Shown piece after piece: positions 48,281 through 57,695 of a stretch of DNA of 64,000 nucleotides (position 1 is the first letter of the stretch; each line of letters opens with the position of its first letter). Below the pieces are notes generated by a model, which was given only the letters and a program-made list of their open reading frames with translations, had not been told where the DNA came from and made no database searches. Origin of the DNA: Paenibacillus sp. OVF10 (GTDB lineage Bacteria; Bacillota; Bacilli; Paenibacillales; Paenibacillaceae); NCBI GenBank assembly GCA_022836915.1, contig CP094668.1:434001-498000 (forward strand), written 5' to 3'. A program made the position numbers and the translations under genes.

Positions 48281-48337
48281 GATTTACACATAGCACTCCG
48301 ATTGACAGAACAACCCTACGATTACTACTGTTCGGAG
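48281..48337 (+). repeat. Decayed partial copy of the inverted-repeat element
   Basis: GATTTACACATAGCACTCCG and GACAGAACAACCCTACGATT align with the left end of copies A and C (TTTACACTGACACTACGATG / GACAGAACAACCTTCCAATC). No right end is found; it lies in the divergent gap before the LRR gene. Confidence 0.5.
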
Positions 48338-48381
48338 TATTTTATATTTTTATATCATCGGAATCGGAGGGAATGCATGCA

Positions 48382-49899
48382 ATGAGAAGAATGACGCTAC
48401 TATTTCTAGTATTCATCCTGAGTCTCGGGGCATCGGGGCAAGCCATGGCTTACACAACTACGGACTTGGGCGAGGGAATCATTGAAGATCCCGCTTTGGA
48501 GGACGGACTGAAGTTAATCCTGAACAAACCTCTGGATGTACCATTAACTTCAACGGATCTGGAGCAGCTTGAGGTGGTAGATCTAAGCAATGCAGGTATT
48601 CACAGCCTGACCGGTCTCGAATATGCAACCAACCTGACACACCTCCGATTATATGGGAATGAGATTGAGGATCTCACACCGCTGGAGCACCTAACCCAGC
48701 TTCGCGAGATCGATGTTCGCAACAATTACATTACATCCATAGACGCACTTACTGAATTAAAAGACTTGGGACGGCTGTACATCAGCAACAATTCCATTTC
48801 TTCCATAGAGGTTGTACGTGGGTTCAACCGATTACATACGTTCCACGCCAGCGGTAACCAGATTGCCAGTCTTGCGGCCCTCTCAGATGCGGATGCACTG
48901 AAGTGGCTTGAGATCTCGAACAATACGATTAACGATCTGACACCGCTCATGGGTAAAACACGGCTCCAACAACTCAATGTAGCAAACAACCAGATTCAGA
49001 CGCTGGACGTACTGGCTGAATTGCCTAATACACTGCGGAATCTGAATGTGGCAGGCAACCAAATTACGGATCTGACACCACTGGAGCACATGACACGTCT
49101 TCGGACACTTGATATCTCTGGTAACCAAGTACAGCACCTCAAGGGGCTTGAGGGACTGACTGGGCTGACGGAGCTGAATGCAGAGTCCAATCAGATCTAT
49201 GATCTGGAACCTTTACGGCAGCTTTCCAGCCTGGACGTATTAAAATTATCCAACAACCGGGTGTGGGATCTGACACCGATTGCAGGTTTTACGTTTACCC
49301 GTGATCAGTCAGCGACAAATGTTATACAGGATATCTCGGCCTCCACCTCGTTATCCTCTGGTATTCAGACCTCTGTCTCAGAGGTTGAGCCTGCGGGGCT
49401 TACGGTGCAGAACAACTATCTGGATGTCGCAAGTGGCAGTCAGACGATGCAGCTTCTGAACCGGATGAATGTGCGGGAGCAGAAACGAACGCCGCAGGGC
49501 AGCTTCCAGCGTCTGATTGAAGGGTCCACCACTGCCTATGTAGGAGATCACGCTTATGCACTGGATGCTGCACCTTTTATCGATGAAGGCCGGACCTATG
49601 TGCCTCTGCGTTTTGTCTCGGAGCAGTTAAATGCCCGTGTGAACTGGAACAGCGGTACGCGCGAAGCTGTGATCACACAGAATGACAAGACCATCCGTTG
49701 GAGCGTGGGTAACAAACAAGTTGTCGTGAATGATACGCTTGCGATCAATGATGCTCCTCTTCTGATGAAAAATGGTAAAGCTTTTGTACCGGTACGATTC
49801 ATTTCAGAGCAATTCAATACCTCTGTTGGTTATATCGGAAGCAGCAAAACGATTCTGATTTTTGAAAATAAACAGCTTGGTGAGAGTGCACAGCCTTAA
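48382..49899 (+). CDS. Secreted leucine-rich-repeat protein with copper amine oxidase N-terminal-like domain
   Basis: About 505 residues from ATG 48382, 10 bases after GGAGGG (48373 is too close). A signal peptide is followed by about eleven 21-23-residue leucine-rich repeats of the internalin type (LTHLRLYGNEIEDLTPLEHL, LRTLDISGNQVQHLKGLEGL) up to about residue 310, then a linker and a Cu_amine_oxidN1 domain (FIDEGRTYVPLRFVSEQLNA and KAFVPVRFISEQFNTS). No LPXTG or SLH motif is present. LRR domains usually bind proteins; the fused domain is of unknown ligand. It is a likely surface or secreted binding protein. Confidence 0.85.
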   Translation: MRRMTLLFLVFILSLGASGQAMAYTTTDLGEGIIEDPALEDGLKLILNKPLDVPLTSTDLEQLEVVDLSNAGIHSLTGLEYATNLTHLRLYGNEIEDLTPLEHLTQLREIDVRNNYITSIDALTELKDLGRLYISNNSISSIEVVRGFNRLHTFHASGNQIASLAALSDADALKWLEISNNTINDLTPLMGKTRLQQLNVANNQIQTLDVLAELPNTLRNLNVAGNQITDLTPLEHMTRLRTLDISGNQVQHLKGLEGLTGLTELNAESNQIYDLEPLRQLSSLDVLKLSNNRVWDLTPIAGFTFTRDQSATNVIQDISASTSLSSGIQTSVSEVEPAGLTVQNNYLDVASGSQTMQLLNRMNVREQKRTPQGSFQRLIEGSTTAYVGDHAYALDAAPFIDEGRTYVPLRFVSEQLNARVNWNSGTREAVITQNDKTIRWSVGNKQVVVNDTLAINDAPLLMKNGKAFVPVRFISEQFNTSVGYIGSSKTILIFENKQLGESAQP

Positions 49900-49913
49900 G
49901 AAAAACATAGCGA

Positions 49914-49948
49914 AAGTCCCCGTCTGAACAATCAGCGGGGATTTTTGT
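49914..49948 (+). terminator. Intrinsic terminator after the LRR gene
   Basis: AGTCCCCG-tctgaacaatcag-CGGGGATTTTTGTT. Confidence 0.8.
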
Positions 49949-50175
49949 TGTGTTATGACAGTTCCGTAATGACATTGGATAATGGTATATGGACATCGCC
50001 GATCACAAGCAAATTGCAGCATACGATCTGTCTGTGCGGTTACGAACTCGTAATGCTTTATCTTGGATTAGGGTAAATTTCACACGGTTTAGCATATCTT
50101 CTTTTGCCGTGGGAGTTGTTATACTGAACGTAATATATATATGACAACTGAGGTTCAATCGAGGAGGAAATTCAC

Positions 50176-51516
50176 ATGACATTCATGCTCACTGGTTATT
50201 CCACAACCCAAGACAACCCGTGGAGAGAGCTATCTTTTGTGCTGACTAATGAAAGCGCTAACTTAAAACTGACGGGTGAGCAACACCAGCTTGTAGAAGG
50301 GTTTGGCGGATGTTTCAACGAGCTTGGTTATATTGCTCTATCCCACTTGAATGAGGAGCAGCGCCATGAGGTATTTCACTCTCTCTTCCATCCAGAGGGT
50401 GAGCACAAGTTTAACATCTGTCGCCTGCCGATCGGCGCAAGTGATTATGCAGAGCAGTGGTACAGCCACAACGAGGTGGACGGCGATGTGGCCATGGAAC
50501 ACTTTTCGATCAAACGTGATTTCAAATATCTGATTCCTTACATCAAGGAAGCTCTGACTTATAACCCAAACCTGCAATTCTTCGCCTCGCCATGGAGTCC
50601 GCCAACGTGGATGAAGTCACCCAAAGCCTATAACTATGGGACACTGCGCTGGGAGAAAGATATTCTGGAGGCCTACGCCCTGTATTTCGTAAAATTTGTA
50701 CAGGCTTACCGCGAAGCAGGCATTACAATCCATCAGGTGCATGTGCAGAACGAAGTGATTGCAGATCAGAAATTCCCTTCTTGCATGTGGACAGGTGAGC
50801 AGCTTCGTGAGTTTATCGCTGATTATCTGGGCCCCGCTTTTGACCAACACGGTCTGGATACAGAAATCTGGCTGGGGACGATCAATGCCCCTGATCCATG
50901 GGAGGAATTAATCAAGAAAAAAACAAATGACTTCGATGAGTACGCCGGCCTTGTCCTGAGTGATCCAAAAGCCTATTCCTATATCAAAGGTGTTGGGTAT
51001 CAATGGGCTGGCAAAAATGCGATTCAACGTACCGCGGCGAGTTATCCGGAGCTGCGGTATATGCAGACTGAGAACGAATGCGGTGATGGCAACAACTCAT
51101 GGAACTACGCCAAATATGTATATAACCTCTACCAGCACTACTTCAGCAACGGAGTGAACGCGTACATCTACTGGAACATGGTTCTGGAACCCAAAGGCCG
51201 CAGCACATGGGGCTGGGAGCAAAACTCCATGATCACCGTAGATCCGGACAATAAGGAGGTTACTCGGAACCCCGAGTATTATGTGATGAAACACTTCGCT
51301 CATCATATTGTTCCTGGTGCTCGAAGAGTCGGCCTGTCAGGCGCGTGGAGCGGGAAATCCGTTGCTTTCCGCAACCCGGATAACAGTCTCGTGATTGTCA
51401 TCAACAATCCATTCCAGGCCCCTCGTGACCTGTATCTAACCCTTGAAGAAGGACATACCCTACACATGAACCTGGAGGCAGATTCGTTCAACAGCATGGT
51501 TATCCAACCGAAATAA
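50176..51516 (+). CDS. GH30 family glycoside hydrolase
   Basis: 446 residues, start after GAGGAGG, no signal peptide, so cytoplasmic. The GH30 clan-A barrel blocks are LVEGFGGCFNELGYIAL, ICRLPIGASDYA, FFASPWSPPTWMKSP, then the acid/base Glu in VHVQNEV near residue 192 and the nucleophile Glu in YMQTENECGDG near 300. The C-terminal beta domain is VIVINNPFQ...SFNSMVIQPK. GH30_1-type enzymes act on glucosylceramide-like or beta-glucosides; some act on beta-1,6-glucan or xylan. The missing signal suggests a cell-internal oligosaccharide substrate. Confidence 0.85.
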   Translation: MTFMLTGYSTTQDNPWRELSFVLTNESANLKLTGEQHQLVEGFGGCFNELGYIALSHLNEEQRHEVFHSLFHPEGEHKFNICRLPIGASDYAEQWYSHNEVDGDVAMEHFSIKRDFKYLIPYIKEALTYNPNLQFFASPWSPPTWMKSPKAYNYGTLRWEKDILEAYALYFVKFVQAYREAGITIHQVHVQNEVIADQKFPSCMWTGEQLREFIADYLGPAFDQHGLDTEIWLGTINAPDPWEELIKKKTNDFDEYAGLVLSDPKAYSYIKGVGYQWAGKNAIQRTAASYPELRYMQTENECGDGNNSWNYAKYVYNLYQHYFSNGVNAYIYWNMVLEPKGRSTWGWEQNSMITVDPDNKEVTRNPEYYVMKHFAHHIVPGARRVGLSGAWSGKSVAFRNPDNSLVIVINNPFQAPRDLYLTLEEGHTLHMNLEADSFNSMVIQPK

Positions 51517-51826
51517 TTGATCCAACACATCGTTAAAAATGCATACATTAATAGCGTCAGGCCCAAGAATTCCCGGGGCCGGCGCTATTTTTCAGAGGCC
51601 AGACCATGCTTATTGTCACCATGATTACTCCTGTAGAACACAAGCCGAAGACGACTTAAAGATATGACGTTTCACCTTTTATATTTACAAATCTATAAAT
51701 CTAGATATAATATAATCCAGAGAACTTACTCTCATGTCCATCATATTATAGGAGGAAAAGCAGTTTCATTTTAGCATATTATATCTACTTTTCTGTATAT
51801 TTAAATCAATTGGAGGTACGCTTTAC
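51517..51826. other. Intergenic region before the MFS gene
   Basis: About 310 bases: terminator of the GH30 gene (51549-51592), an AT-rich promoter-like stretch near 51700-51720 (TATAATATAATCC) and an orphan AGGAGG at 51750-51755 that no ATG, GTG or TTG follows at usable distance. A tiny frame, MSIIL then stop, ends within that AGGAGG. Confidence 0.5.
51549..51592 (+). terminator. Intrinsic terminator after GH30 gene
   Basis: AATAGCGTCAGGCCC ... GGGGCCGGCGCTATTTTT, stem with one bulge. Confidence 0.65.
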
Positions 51827-52987
51827 ATGAAATCACAACAGGTCAACCCGCTCCTTATCCTGATTCTGGCACTCGGTGTATTCGGGATCATTACAACAGA
51901 AATGGGAATTGTGGGGGTACTGCCTCAGGTTGCGCATAAATTCGGTATCTCGGCTGCACAGGCAGGATGGCTGGTCAGTATATTTGCGCTGGTCGTAGCC
52001 ATTGCGGGTCCCTTTCTCACCTTGCTGGCGTCCGGAATTAATCGCAAAATCATCCTTTTAACCGCTGTGCTGATGTTTGCCATTTCGAACATCGTCTATG
52101 CCTACGCCACAACATTTGATACCATGCTTATCTTCCGTATCATTCCCGCGTTATTCCATCCCGTCTTCTTTTCCGTAGCCTTGGTCACCAGTGCCCAACT
52201 CGTTCCGGCAGAGAAAAGCAGCCAGGCCGTCGCCAAAGTATTCACCGGAGTTACCGCGGGCTTTGCCTTTGGCGTGCCGCTGACATCGTATCTTGCTGAA
52301 CGCCTATCTCTCGAAGTCGCCTTTCTGTTTGGAGCGATGGTCAGTGTGGTCGCCTTTGTCGGAATTTGGATCTGGTTACCCTCAATGCCCGTGAAGGAAA
52401 AGATGTCCTATGGTAAGCAGCTTGGTATTCTGCGCAAACCCGGGTTATGGCTGAATGTTGCCGCAGTCATTTTTATATTCGCCGCCATGTTCTCTGTATA
52501 CAGCTATTTCGCCGAGTATCTTGGGCAAGTCACTCAAATGAGCGGATCATGGATCAGTGTCATGCTGACCGTCTTTGGTGTCGTCATGATTATCGGAAAT
52601 TTGGGGTTTGGACAGTTTCTGCGTAAGAGCGTGGTCCGAACTGTCCTCATGTTCCCCCTGCTGTATGTAGCAGCTTACGCACTCGTCTATTGGGCCGGTC
52701 CTCACTTCATATGGATGGTTATTGTAGTCATCCTCTGGGCATCCGTGCATTCAGGAGGATTGATTGTTAGCCAAACCTGGTTAACCGCTGAAGCGCAGGA
52801 TGCGCCTGAATTCGGCAACAGTTTGTATGTATCCTTTTCTAACCTTGGTATTACCCTGGGTACTGCCATCGGCGGCTGGTTCATCGCAAATCTGGGAATA
52901 CATCAACTGATCTGGAGCGGAATGATCTTTGCACTGATCGCTTTTGTATTGGTTTGGATTAAAATTAAATGCTTCCCTGCACCATGA
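51827..52987 (+). CDS. MFS transporter, AraJ/YdhP-like efflux family
   Basis: 386 residues after GGAGG, with 12 membrane helices. Motif A-like GINRKIILL follows helix 2, and TTEMGIVGVLPQVAHKFGISAAQAGWLVSIFALVVAI is the typical start of the AraJ/DHA1 family. These are proton-driven exporters of sugars or drugs. The last helix ends at LVWIKIKCF. A leader with an orphan ribosome binding site lies upstream. Confidence 0.85.
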   Translation: MKSQQVNPLLILILALGVFGIITTEMGIVGVLPQVAHKFGISAAQAGWLVSIFALVVAIAGPFLTLLASGINRKIILLTAVLMFAISNIVYAYATTFDTMLIFRIIPALFHPVFFSVALVTSAQLVPAEKSSQAVAKVFTGVTAGFAFGVPLTSYLAERLSLEVAFLFGAMVSVVAFVGIWIWLPSMPVKEKMSYGKQLGILRKPGLWLNVAAVIFIFAAMFSVYSYFAEYLGQVTQMSGSWISVMLTVFGVVMIIGNLGFGQFLRKSVVRTVLMFPLLYVAAYALVYWAGPHFIWMVIVVILWASVHSGGLIVSQTWLTAEAQDAPEFGNSLYVSFSNLGITLGTAIGGWFIANLGIHQLIWSGMIFALIAFVLVWIKIKCFPAP

Positions 52988-53017
52988 ATTGCCGAACACT
53001 GTTGAGACAAAGCATTA

Positions 53018-53076
53018 ACACAAATAGCGCCATATTCCCATGCTTAACATGTAGAACAGGCGCTATTTGGTGTTAT
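53018..53076. terminator. Terminator between MFS and xylanase genes
   Basis: CAAATAGCGCC ... GGCGCTATTTGG, a long stem between convergent genes; T-runs are weak on both strands. Confidence 0.55.
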
Positions 53077-53124
53077 ATGATTACCGGATTTGCAAGAGAT
53101 GCTCAGACTTGTCAAAACGCAAGC

Positions 53125-54087
53125 TTAAGGATTGTTCGCCAGGTAATTTCTCAGCCATTGCATAGCCGGACGTTCTGTACCGTTGCTATTGACCAAGTGG
53201 GAGCCTGCCTGCCAAGTTTGATTTTGGTTGTAACCCCACAGCGTCACACCTTTAACAGCAGAGTGTTTCCACAGCACAGGGAATTTTTGCTGATAACGTT
53301 GCAATTGTGTATTGTCGTCACCTGTCATATCCAGCTCGGATACATAGATTGGCAACCCTGTAGCTGCAAGCTTGTTCAATACCGTGTTCATCGTGCTCAC
53401 AGAAACGTTGTCCATATTGAAGTAATGCGCTTGGATTCCAATACCATCAACTAGACCTCTGTTTTTCAAAAGGTTGATAATCTGGATATATTGGTCCGCT
53501 TTAGCGGGATCACCGATAATACCATATTCATTAATTAACAATTTGGAGTTAGGGAAGGCTTGTCTCGCCTGTTGGAATGACCAGATAACCCAATCCCAAC
53601 CCGTTGCCCCATCTCCACCAATGGCATTGCGATAGGATGGTTTCGCATGCAGAGGTTCATTTACCACATCAACAAAGGCAGACTTCGAATACCGCTGTCC
53701 TGCGGCTTTAATCCATTGTGTCACTTCAGCCTTCTGATCTGCGGCTGAGAGACTGTTAATCCAATTTGGCTGTTGATTTCCCCATACGAGCGTATGGAAC
53801 TTGAACGGGAACCCGTTGTTGTTAGCATAGTTGTAGGCCATGTCCGCCTGGCCCCAATTCATTACGTTGCGTGTGCCTTCAACAGCATCCCACTTGGTAG
53901 AGTTCTCCGGAGTTACCTGATTCCAATATGGGCTAAAATTCGAAGGAACCTGGTTGGCAATAATATTGCCCAGAAATTTGCTACCTTTCGCCAAACCAGC
54001 ACTCACACTACCAACCGCAACAGAAGCAGCGAGAATCCCTACCAATGCCAGTGAGCCGACTGTTTTAAACCACTTAGACTTAATCAA
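53125..54087 (-). CDS. GH10 endo-1,4-beta-xylanase
   Basis: 320 residues. A signal peptide (about 1-30, ending SVSAG) is followed by one GH10 barrel: FKFHTLVWGNQQPNW, acid/base Glu in FVDVVNEPLH near residue 142, INEYG, and nucleophile Glu in PIYVSELDM near 248, then TLWGYNQNQTW. It has no carbohydrate-binding module. It cleaves xylan outside the cell. A cre-like sequence precedes the gene, suggesting carbon control by CcpA. Confidence 0.9.
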   Translation of the reverse strand: MIKSKWFKTVGSLALVGILAASVAVGSVSAGLAKGSKFLGNIIANQVPSNFSPYWNQVTPENSTKWDAVEGTRNVMNWGQADMAYNYANNNGFPFKFHTLVWGNQQPNWINSLSAADQKAEVTQWIKAAGQRYSKSAFVDVVNEPLHAKPSYRNAIGGDGATGWDWVIWSFQQARQAFPNSKLLINEYGIIGDPAKADQYIQIINLLKNRGLVDGIGIQAHYFNMDNVSVSTMNTVLNKLAATGLPIYVSELDMTGDDNTQLQRYQQKFPVLWKHSAVKGVTLWGYNQNQTWQAGSHLVNSNGTERPAMQWLRNYLANNP

Positions 54088-54113
54088 TGATTTTCCTCCT
54101 TAGATTCATTTTT

Positions 54114-54128
54114 TGTTAAGCGCTTACA
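54114..54128. promoter_or_regulatory. cre-like site upstream of the xylanase gene
   Basis: TGTTAAGCGCTTACA, centred on AAGCGCTT, resembles the CcpA box TGWAANCGNTNWCA but is one base longer, so it is only a candidate. It lies 27-41 bases before the start codon. Confidence 0.35.
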
Positions 54129-54266
54129 AACATCATTTTACTGGATAATTTTGGTTTTTAACACCTGTCAAATTATAGTATTTTATTGTAAAAAAATAGA
54201 GTTTAGTGATTTTTCTGAAGCTATTTATATATTCATTCTCTTAAATCCAACATAACTCTTACAGTG

Positions 54267-54443
54267 CGAGTTCAAAAAGTTTGGTTTTCAGTACCGAGAA
54301 GATGGAATGAAGTTAGAAATGGAGTAGCGGAGCGTAGGGAAAACTACGTGAGCAACGGACATTTCGGCTGAATTTCAACTTCGATGCTGATGATGCCGCT
54401 AGGCATGATTCGTAATCAAAAGCGGACTTTTTGAACAACCTCT
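54267..54443. repeat. Second family of dispersed inverted-repeat element
   Basis: GTTCAAAAAGT at the left and ACTTTTTGAAC at the right are perfect inverted ends of an about 175-base element (GTTCAAAAAGTTTGGTTTTC ... CAAAAGCGGACTTTTTGAAC). The body (GAAGTTAGAAATGGAGTAGC, GGACATTTCGGC) resembles a repeat I know from Paenibacillus genomes. No open frame is inside. Confidence 0.6.
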
Positions 54444-54531
54444 TACATTGGAGTTTACATTCACCACATGTTTATCTAGTATAAAATGATACATATCTTT
54501 ACATACACTAGATAACAAGGGAGATTACAAC

Positions 54532-56820
54532 ATGCGCAAAATTTCAACAAAACGTTTCGCCGGATGGCCCCTATCATTCCTCTTATGTGCCTCCATTTTG
54601 TTCGCCCCTTTTGCTTCCACTCCGGTTCAGGCTGCTGAGGCAGACAAGGAAACCAAGATCACGTTGCTGGGTACATCGGATATACATGGTCGATTCATGC
54701 CGTGGGACTATGCTCTGGACGGTCCAAATCCAACTGGTAGCATGACACAGCTCTACACGATTGTGAAAAAAGTCCGTGCGGAGAATCCCAATACAATCCT
54801 GCTGGACGCAGGAGACATGATTCAGGATAACTCGGCTGAGTTGTTCAATGATCAACCTCAATCTCCCATGATGGTTGCAATGAACGAGATGAAATATGAC
54901 GCATGGGTCATGGGTAACCATGAGTTTAACTTTGGACTGGACGTACTGGAGAAGATCTCTTCCCAATTCAATGGACAGCCTCTCGTGGGTAACATTTTCA
55001 AAGAAAACGGCGACCGCTACATGCCTGCCTATACGATTATCGAGAAAGACGGAATCAAAGTGGGTGTCATTGGAATGAACACACCTATGATTACCGAGTT
55101 TGAAAAAGGGACGGATCACCTGGACGGTATCATCGTCAAAGATCCTGTGGAAGAAACCAAGAAGGCCATTGCTGAGTTGAAAGGCAAAGTCGATGTCATG
55201 GTTGGACTCATGCATATGGGATTGGATAACGAGAACGGAAATCCGGGCACCGGAGTGACGGATATCGCCAACGCCAACCCGGAGCTGGCTGCCATTTTTG
55301 CCGGACACATGCATACCTTGATTGAATCCCAAACGGTTAACGGCGTATTGATCTCCGAACCGAATAAATATGGCTCACATATTTCACGAATCGATCTGAC
55401 ATTTGAAAAAGACGGCGACAAAGTTGTGCTGAAAAGCAAGGAAGCTCAAGCTCTCGCTGTAAAAGCAGCCGACGGAACATATGAAGTCTCCGATCCTGCG
55501 CTGGAAGAGACTTTGCACCCATTCCACGAGTTCGCTCGTGCCGATGCCAATATTGAAGTGGCTGAACTGAAAGGAACGAACCTGGTGCCTGCTGATGAGA
55601 TTAAGGGTATCCCTGCGGTGCAGATCCAGGAAACACCTTTGTCTGACTTTTTCACCGAAGTGATGTTGCACTACAGCGATGCCGATGTGGTCGCGCACCA
55701 GATTGATAACGACAAGGCCAAGCTGGATATAGGCCCGATTAAGAAAAAGGATATTGCGTTCAACTACCAATACACCTTTGGTGAAGTAACCGTATATGAA
55801 GTAACCGGACGTGATCTGAAGGATTACATGGAGTGGTCTGCGGGGTACTTCAACTCCACACGCCCGGGTGATGTGACCATCAGTTTTGATCCGAAACGAC
55901 GTGCTTCCAAATACAGCACCGATGATTTCTTCGGCGGCGTAACGTATGAGATTGACCTGACCAAACCATACGGCAGTCGGATTACAAATCTCAAGTACAG
56001 CAACGGTACGACAGTAAAAGAAGACGATACGTTGAAACTTGGCATGAACGCCTATCGAATGGAAGCGCTGATTGCCAAAGGCGGAGCCATGGAAGGGCGC
56101 AAGTTCAAGCAGCTCTGGTCCTCCAAGGATGCTTCGGCATTTGGTGAGATTCAAGGCACAATTCGCAACCTGTCCATCGCCTATCTGAAAGATGTCATGA
56201 AAGGTGTCTACGAACCGAAGATTCAACACAACTGGAAAATCACTGGCGTAGACCTGACTGCACCGGAGCGTGCAGATGTGGTGGAGTTAATTAACGATGG
56301 CATCATGTCTGTGCCAACAACAGAAGATGGCAAGTACACCAACATTGCCTCCATTAACATTTTGGATACGGTGACTCAGGAAGAGATTGATACGCTATCT
56401 GCCAAAGCAGATGTGAGTGCGGCACAATTCGCAGGCGTGAAAACCAAGGGAGCGTTCTATCAACAGCTGAACAAAGCTCGCAAAGCGGCAGGCAATGGCG
56501 AGGGAGAAACTACTCCTGAGAAGCCTACGACACCAACAGTACCAAAACCAACACCGACTCCAGGCACGTCGAAACCTGTTAAACCATCAACACCAAGCAC
56601 TGGTAAACCGGATACCGTCATCAAAGGCAAACAAGCCAAGGTTACTGCGGCTTACCTGAACGTACGCGCTGGCGCTTCATCCAAAGCCAAGGTCGTTGCT
56701 GCCGTACCGAAAGGTACCCTGCTTGAGGTAATTAGTACAGACAAGTATGGTTGGGTAAAAGTGAAGTTGGATGGACGTGTAGCATTTGTATACGGGAAAT
56801 ATGTGAGTATCTTGAAATAA
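54532..56820 (+). CDS. Secreted 5'-nucleotidase / 2',3'-cyclic phosphodiesterase family with SH3 domain
   Basis: 762 residues after GGGAGA, signal peptide to about 35. Metallophosphatase domain (about 40-320): LLGTSDIHGRFMPWDY, LLDAGDMIQDN, VMGNHEFNFGLDVLEKI and FAGHMHT. The 5'-nucleotidase C-terminal domain (about 350-600) has FAFNYQYTFGEVTVYEVTGRDLK and LKLGMNAYR. A Pro/Thr-rich linker (about 655-690) leads to an SH3_3 domain (AYLNVRAGASSKAKVVAAVPKGT), which would bind the cell wall. It dephosphorylates extracellular nucleotides or cyclic nucleotides for phosphate or nucleoside scavenging. Confidence 0.87.
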   Translation: MRKISTKRFAGWPLSFLLCASILFAPFASTPVQAAEADKETKITLLGTSDIHGRFMPWDYALDGPNPTGSMTQLYTIVKKVRAENPNTILLDAGDMIQDNSAELFNDQPQSPMMVAMNEMKYDAWVMGNHEFNFGLDVLEKISSQFNGQPLVGNIFKENGDRYMPAYTIIEKDGIKVGVIGMNTPMITEFEKGTDHLDGIIVKDPVEETKKAIAELKGKVDVMVGLMHMGLDNENGNPGTGVTDIANANPELAAIFAGHMHTLIESQTVNGVLISEPNKYGSHISRIDLTFEKDGDKVVLKSKEAQALAVKAADGTYEVSDPALEETLHPFHEFARADANIEVAELKGTNLVPADEIKGIPAVQIQETPLSDFFTEVMLHYSDADVVAHQIDNDKAKLDIGPIKKKDIAFNYQYTFGEVTVYEVTGRDLKDYMEWSAGYFNSTRPGDVTISFDPKRRASKYSTDDFFGGVTYEIDLTKPYGSRITNLKYSNGTTVKEDDTLKLGMNAYRMEALIAKGGAMEGRKFKQLWSSKDASAFGEIQGTIRNLSIAYLKDVMKGVYEPKIQHNWKITGVDLTAPERADVVELINDGIMSVPTTEDGKYTNIASINILDTVTQEEIDTLSAKADVSAAQFAGVKTKGAFYQQLNKARKAAGNGEGETTPEKPTTPTVPKPTPTPGTSKPVKPSTPSTGKPDTVIKGKQAKVTAAYLNVRAGASSKAKVVAAVPKGTLLEVISTDKYGWVKVKLDGRVAFVYGKYVSILK

Positions 56821-56854
56821 GTACAATCGTGACGCACCACGCTTAACGAAAAAG

Positions 56855-56901
56855 AAAAAGGGCGATTCTCCCATGAATATCATGGTGAGGATCGCCTTTT
56901 G
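56855..56901. terminator. Terminator between 5'-nucleotidase and lipoprotein genes
   Basis: AAAAGGGCGATTCTCC ... GAGGATCGCCTTTT with inner ATG-aatat-CAT; between convergent genes. Confidence 0.75.
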
Positions 56902-56957
56902 CTAGGTTAACAAACCGTTAGGATTATCGCTGTAACTGCTCTATGGGAAAAAGTCAT

Positions 56958-57644
56958 TTAGCCTTGTGGCAGGTTCTTGATTTTATCTATAAAAGAATCC
57001 AGCTGTATTCCATTCGTTTGTTCCGTAAAGTCACGTAATTCATCCGATTCACCCTCATAGGCAGCAAGTACGTAGTCATCATCGACAATATAGTATGTGC
57101 CGTAGCGAGTGAACGAATATCCTCCCAGCTGTTCTCCGGTCGTCCCCTTTTTGACTACAGCGATAATCTTCATACCTGGTTTAAGTTCAGGCTCCACACC
57201 TGCGAAGTCAGCATTGTAAAAGAGAAACGTAGCCTTTTCTACATCCTCACCTGTTACAACCTTATGCACCTTCACCTTGTAAGTAATGAATTCAGGCTTG
57301 AAGGGTACAAGACCAGCAGCCCGATCCTTTTCTGCAAAATCACCCTCAGGCGTGCCTGGGTCGGCAGGCAAATCCACGCTAAAATTCGGAAGGCTATTCA
57401 CAACCTCTGCTACAATAACGGAGTCCGCAAAATCCATGATCTCTCTGAAACTTACTTCTCTGATATTGATCAACACCGGGGTGTCAGTAGATAGCGGGTA
57501 TTCCTTCCTCAATTCTTCCATCCGCTCTGGCGACAGCCTGTTTCCTGCGCCTTCATGTGAGTTGGGAAAAGGGGCCGAGCAACTGGCTAAACTAACCGTC
57601 AGTACAATGCTTATTAACCATCGCGTCTTACGCTCTCGTGCCAC
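56958..57644 (-). CDS. Putative lipoprotein
   Basis: 228 residues from GTG 57644, which is placed after GGGGAGGTG; a longer frame has no site. Signal MARERKTRWLISIVLTVSLASCS with lipobox LASC. The mature part begins with a Pro/Asp-rich stretch and has a beta-rich domain (VPFKPEFITYKVKVHKVVTGED, ATFLFYNADFAGVEPELKPGMKIIAVVKKG) that looks like a small secreted beta-barrel. I do not recognise a family. Role unknown. Confidence 0.65.
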   Translation of the reverse strand: MARERKTRWLISIVLTVSLASCSAPFPNSHEGAGNRLSPERMEELRKEYPLSTDTPVLINIREVSFREIMDFADSVIVAEVVNSLPNFSVDLPADPGTPEGDFAEKDRAAGLVPFKPEFITYKVKVHKVVTGEDVEKATFLFYNADFAGVEPELKPGMKIIAVVKKGTTGEQLGGYSFTRYGTYYIVDDDYVLAAYEGESDELRDFTEQTNGIQLDSFIDKIKNLPQG

Positions 57645-57695
57645 AATCCACCTCCCCTCATCTGACATACTAGATTCACACCTTCACTGGAGCAC

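Larger units (their letters stand above)
54088..54531. other. Intergenic region between xylanase and 5'-nucleotidase genes
   Basis: About 440 bases, divergent. It holds a cre-like site near the xylanase start and a MITE-like repeat at 54267-54443. No gene is seen. Confidence 0.6.

Noticed and set aside
55384..56229. 281-codon frame on the minus strand inside the 5'-nucleotidase gene
   Set aside because: The plus strand encodes clear metallophosphatase and 5'-nucleotidase blocks here; the antisense frame has no motif or start site.
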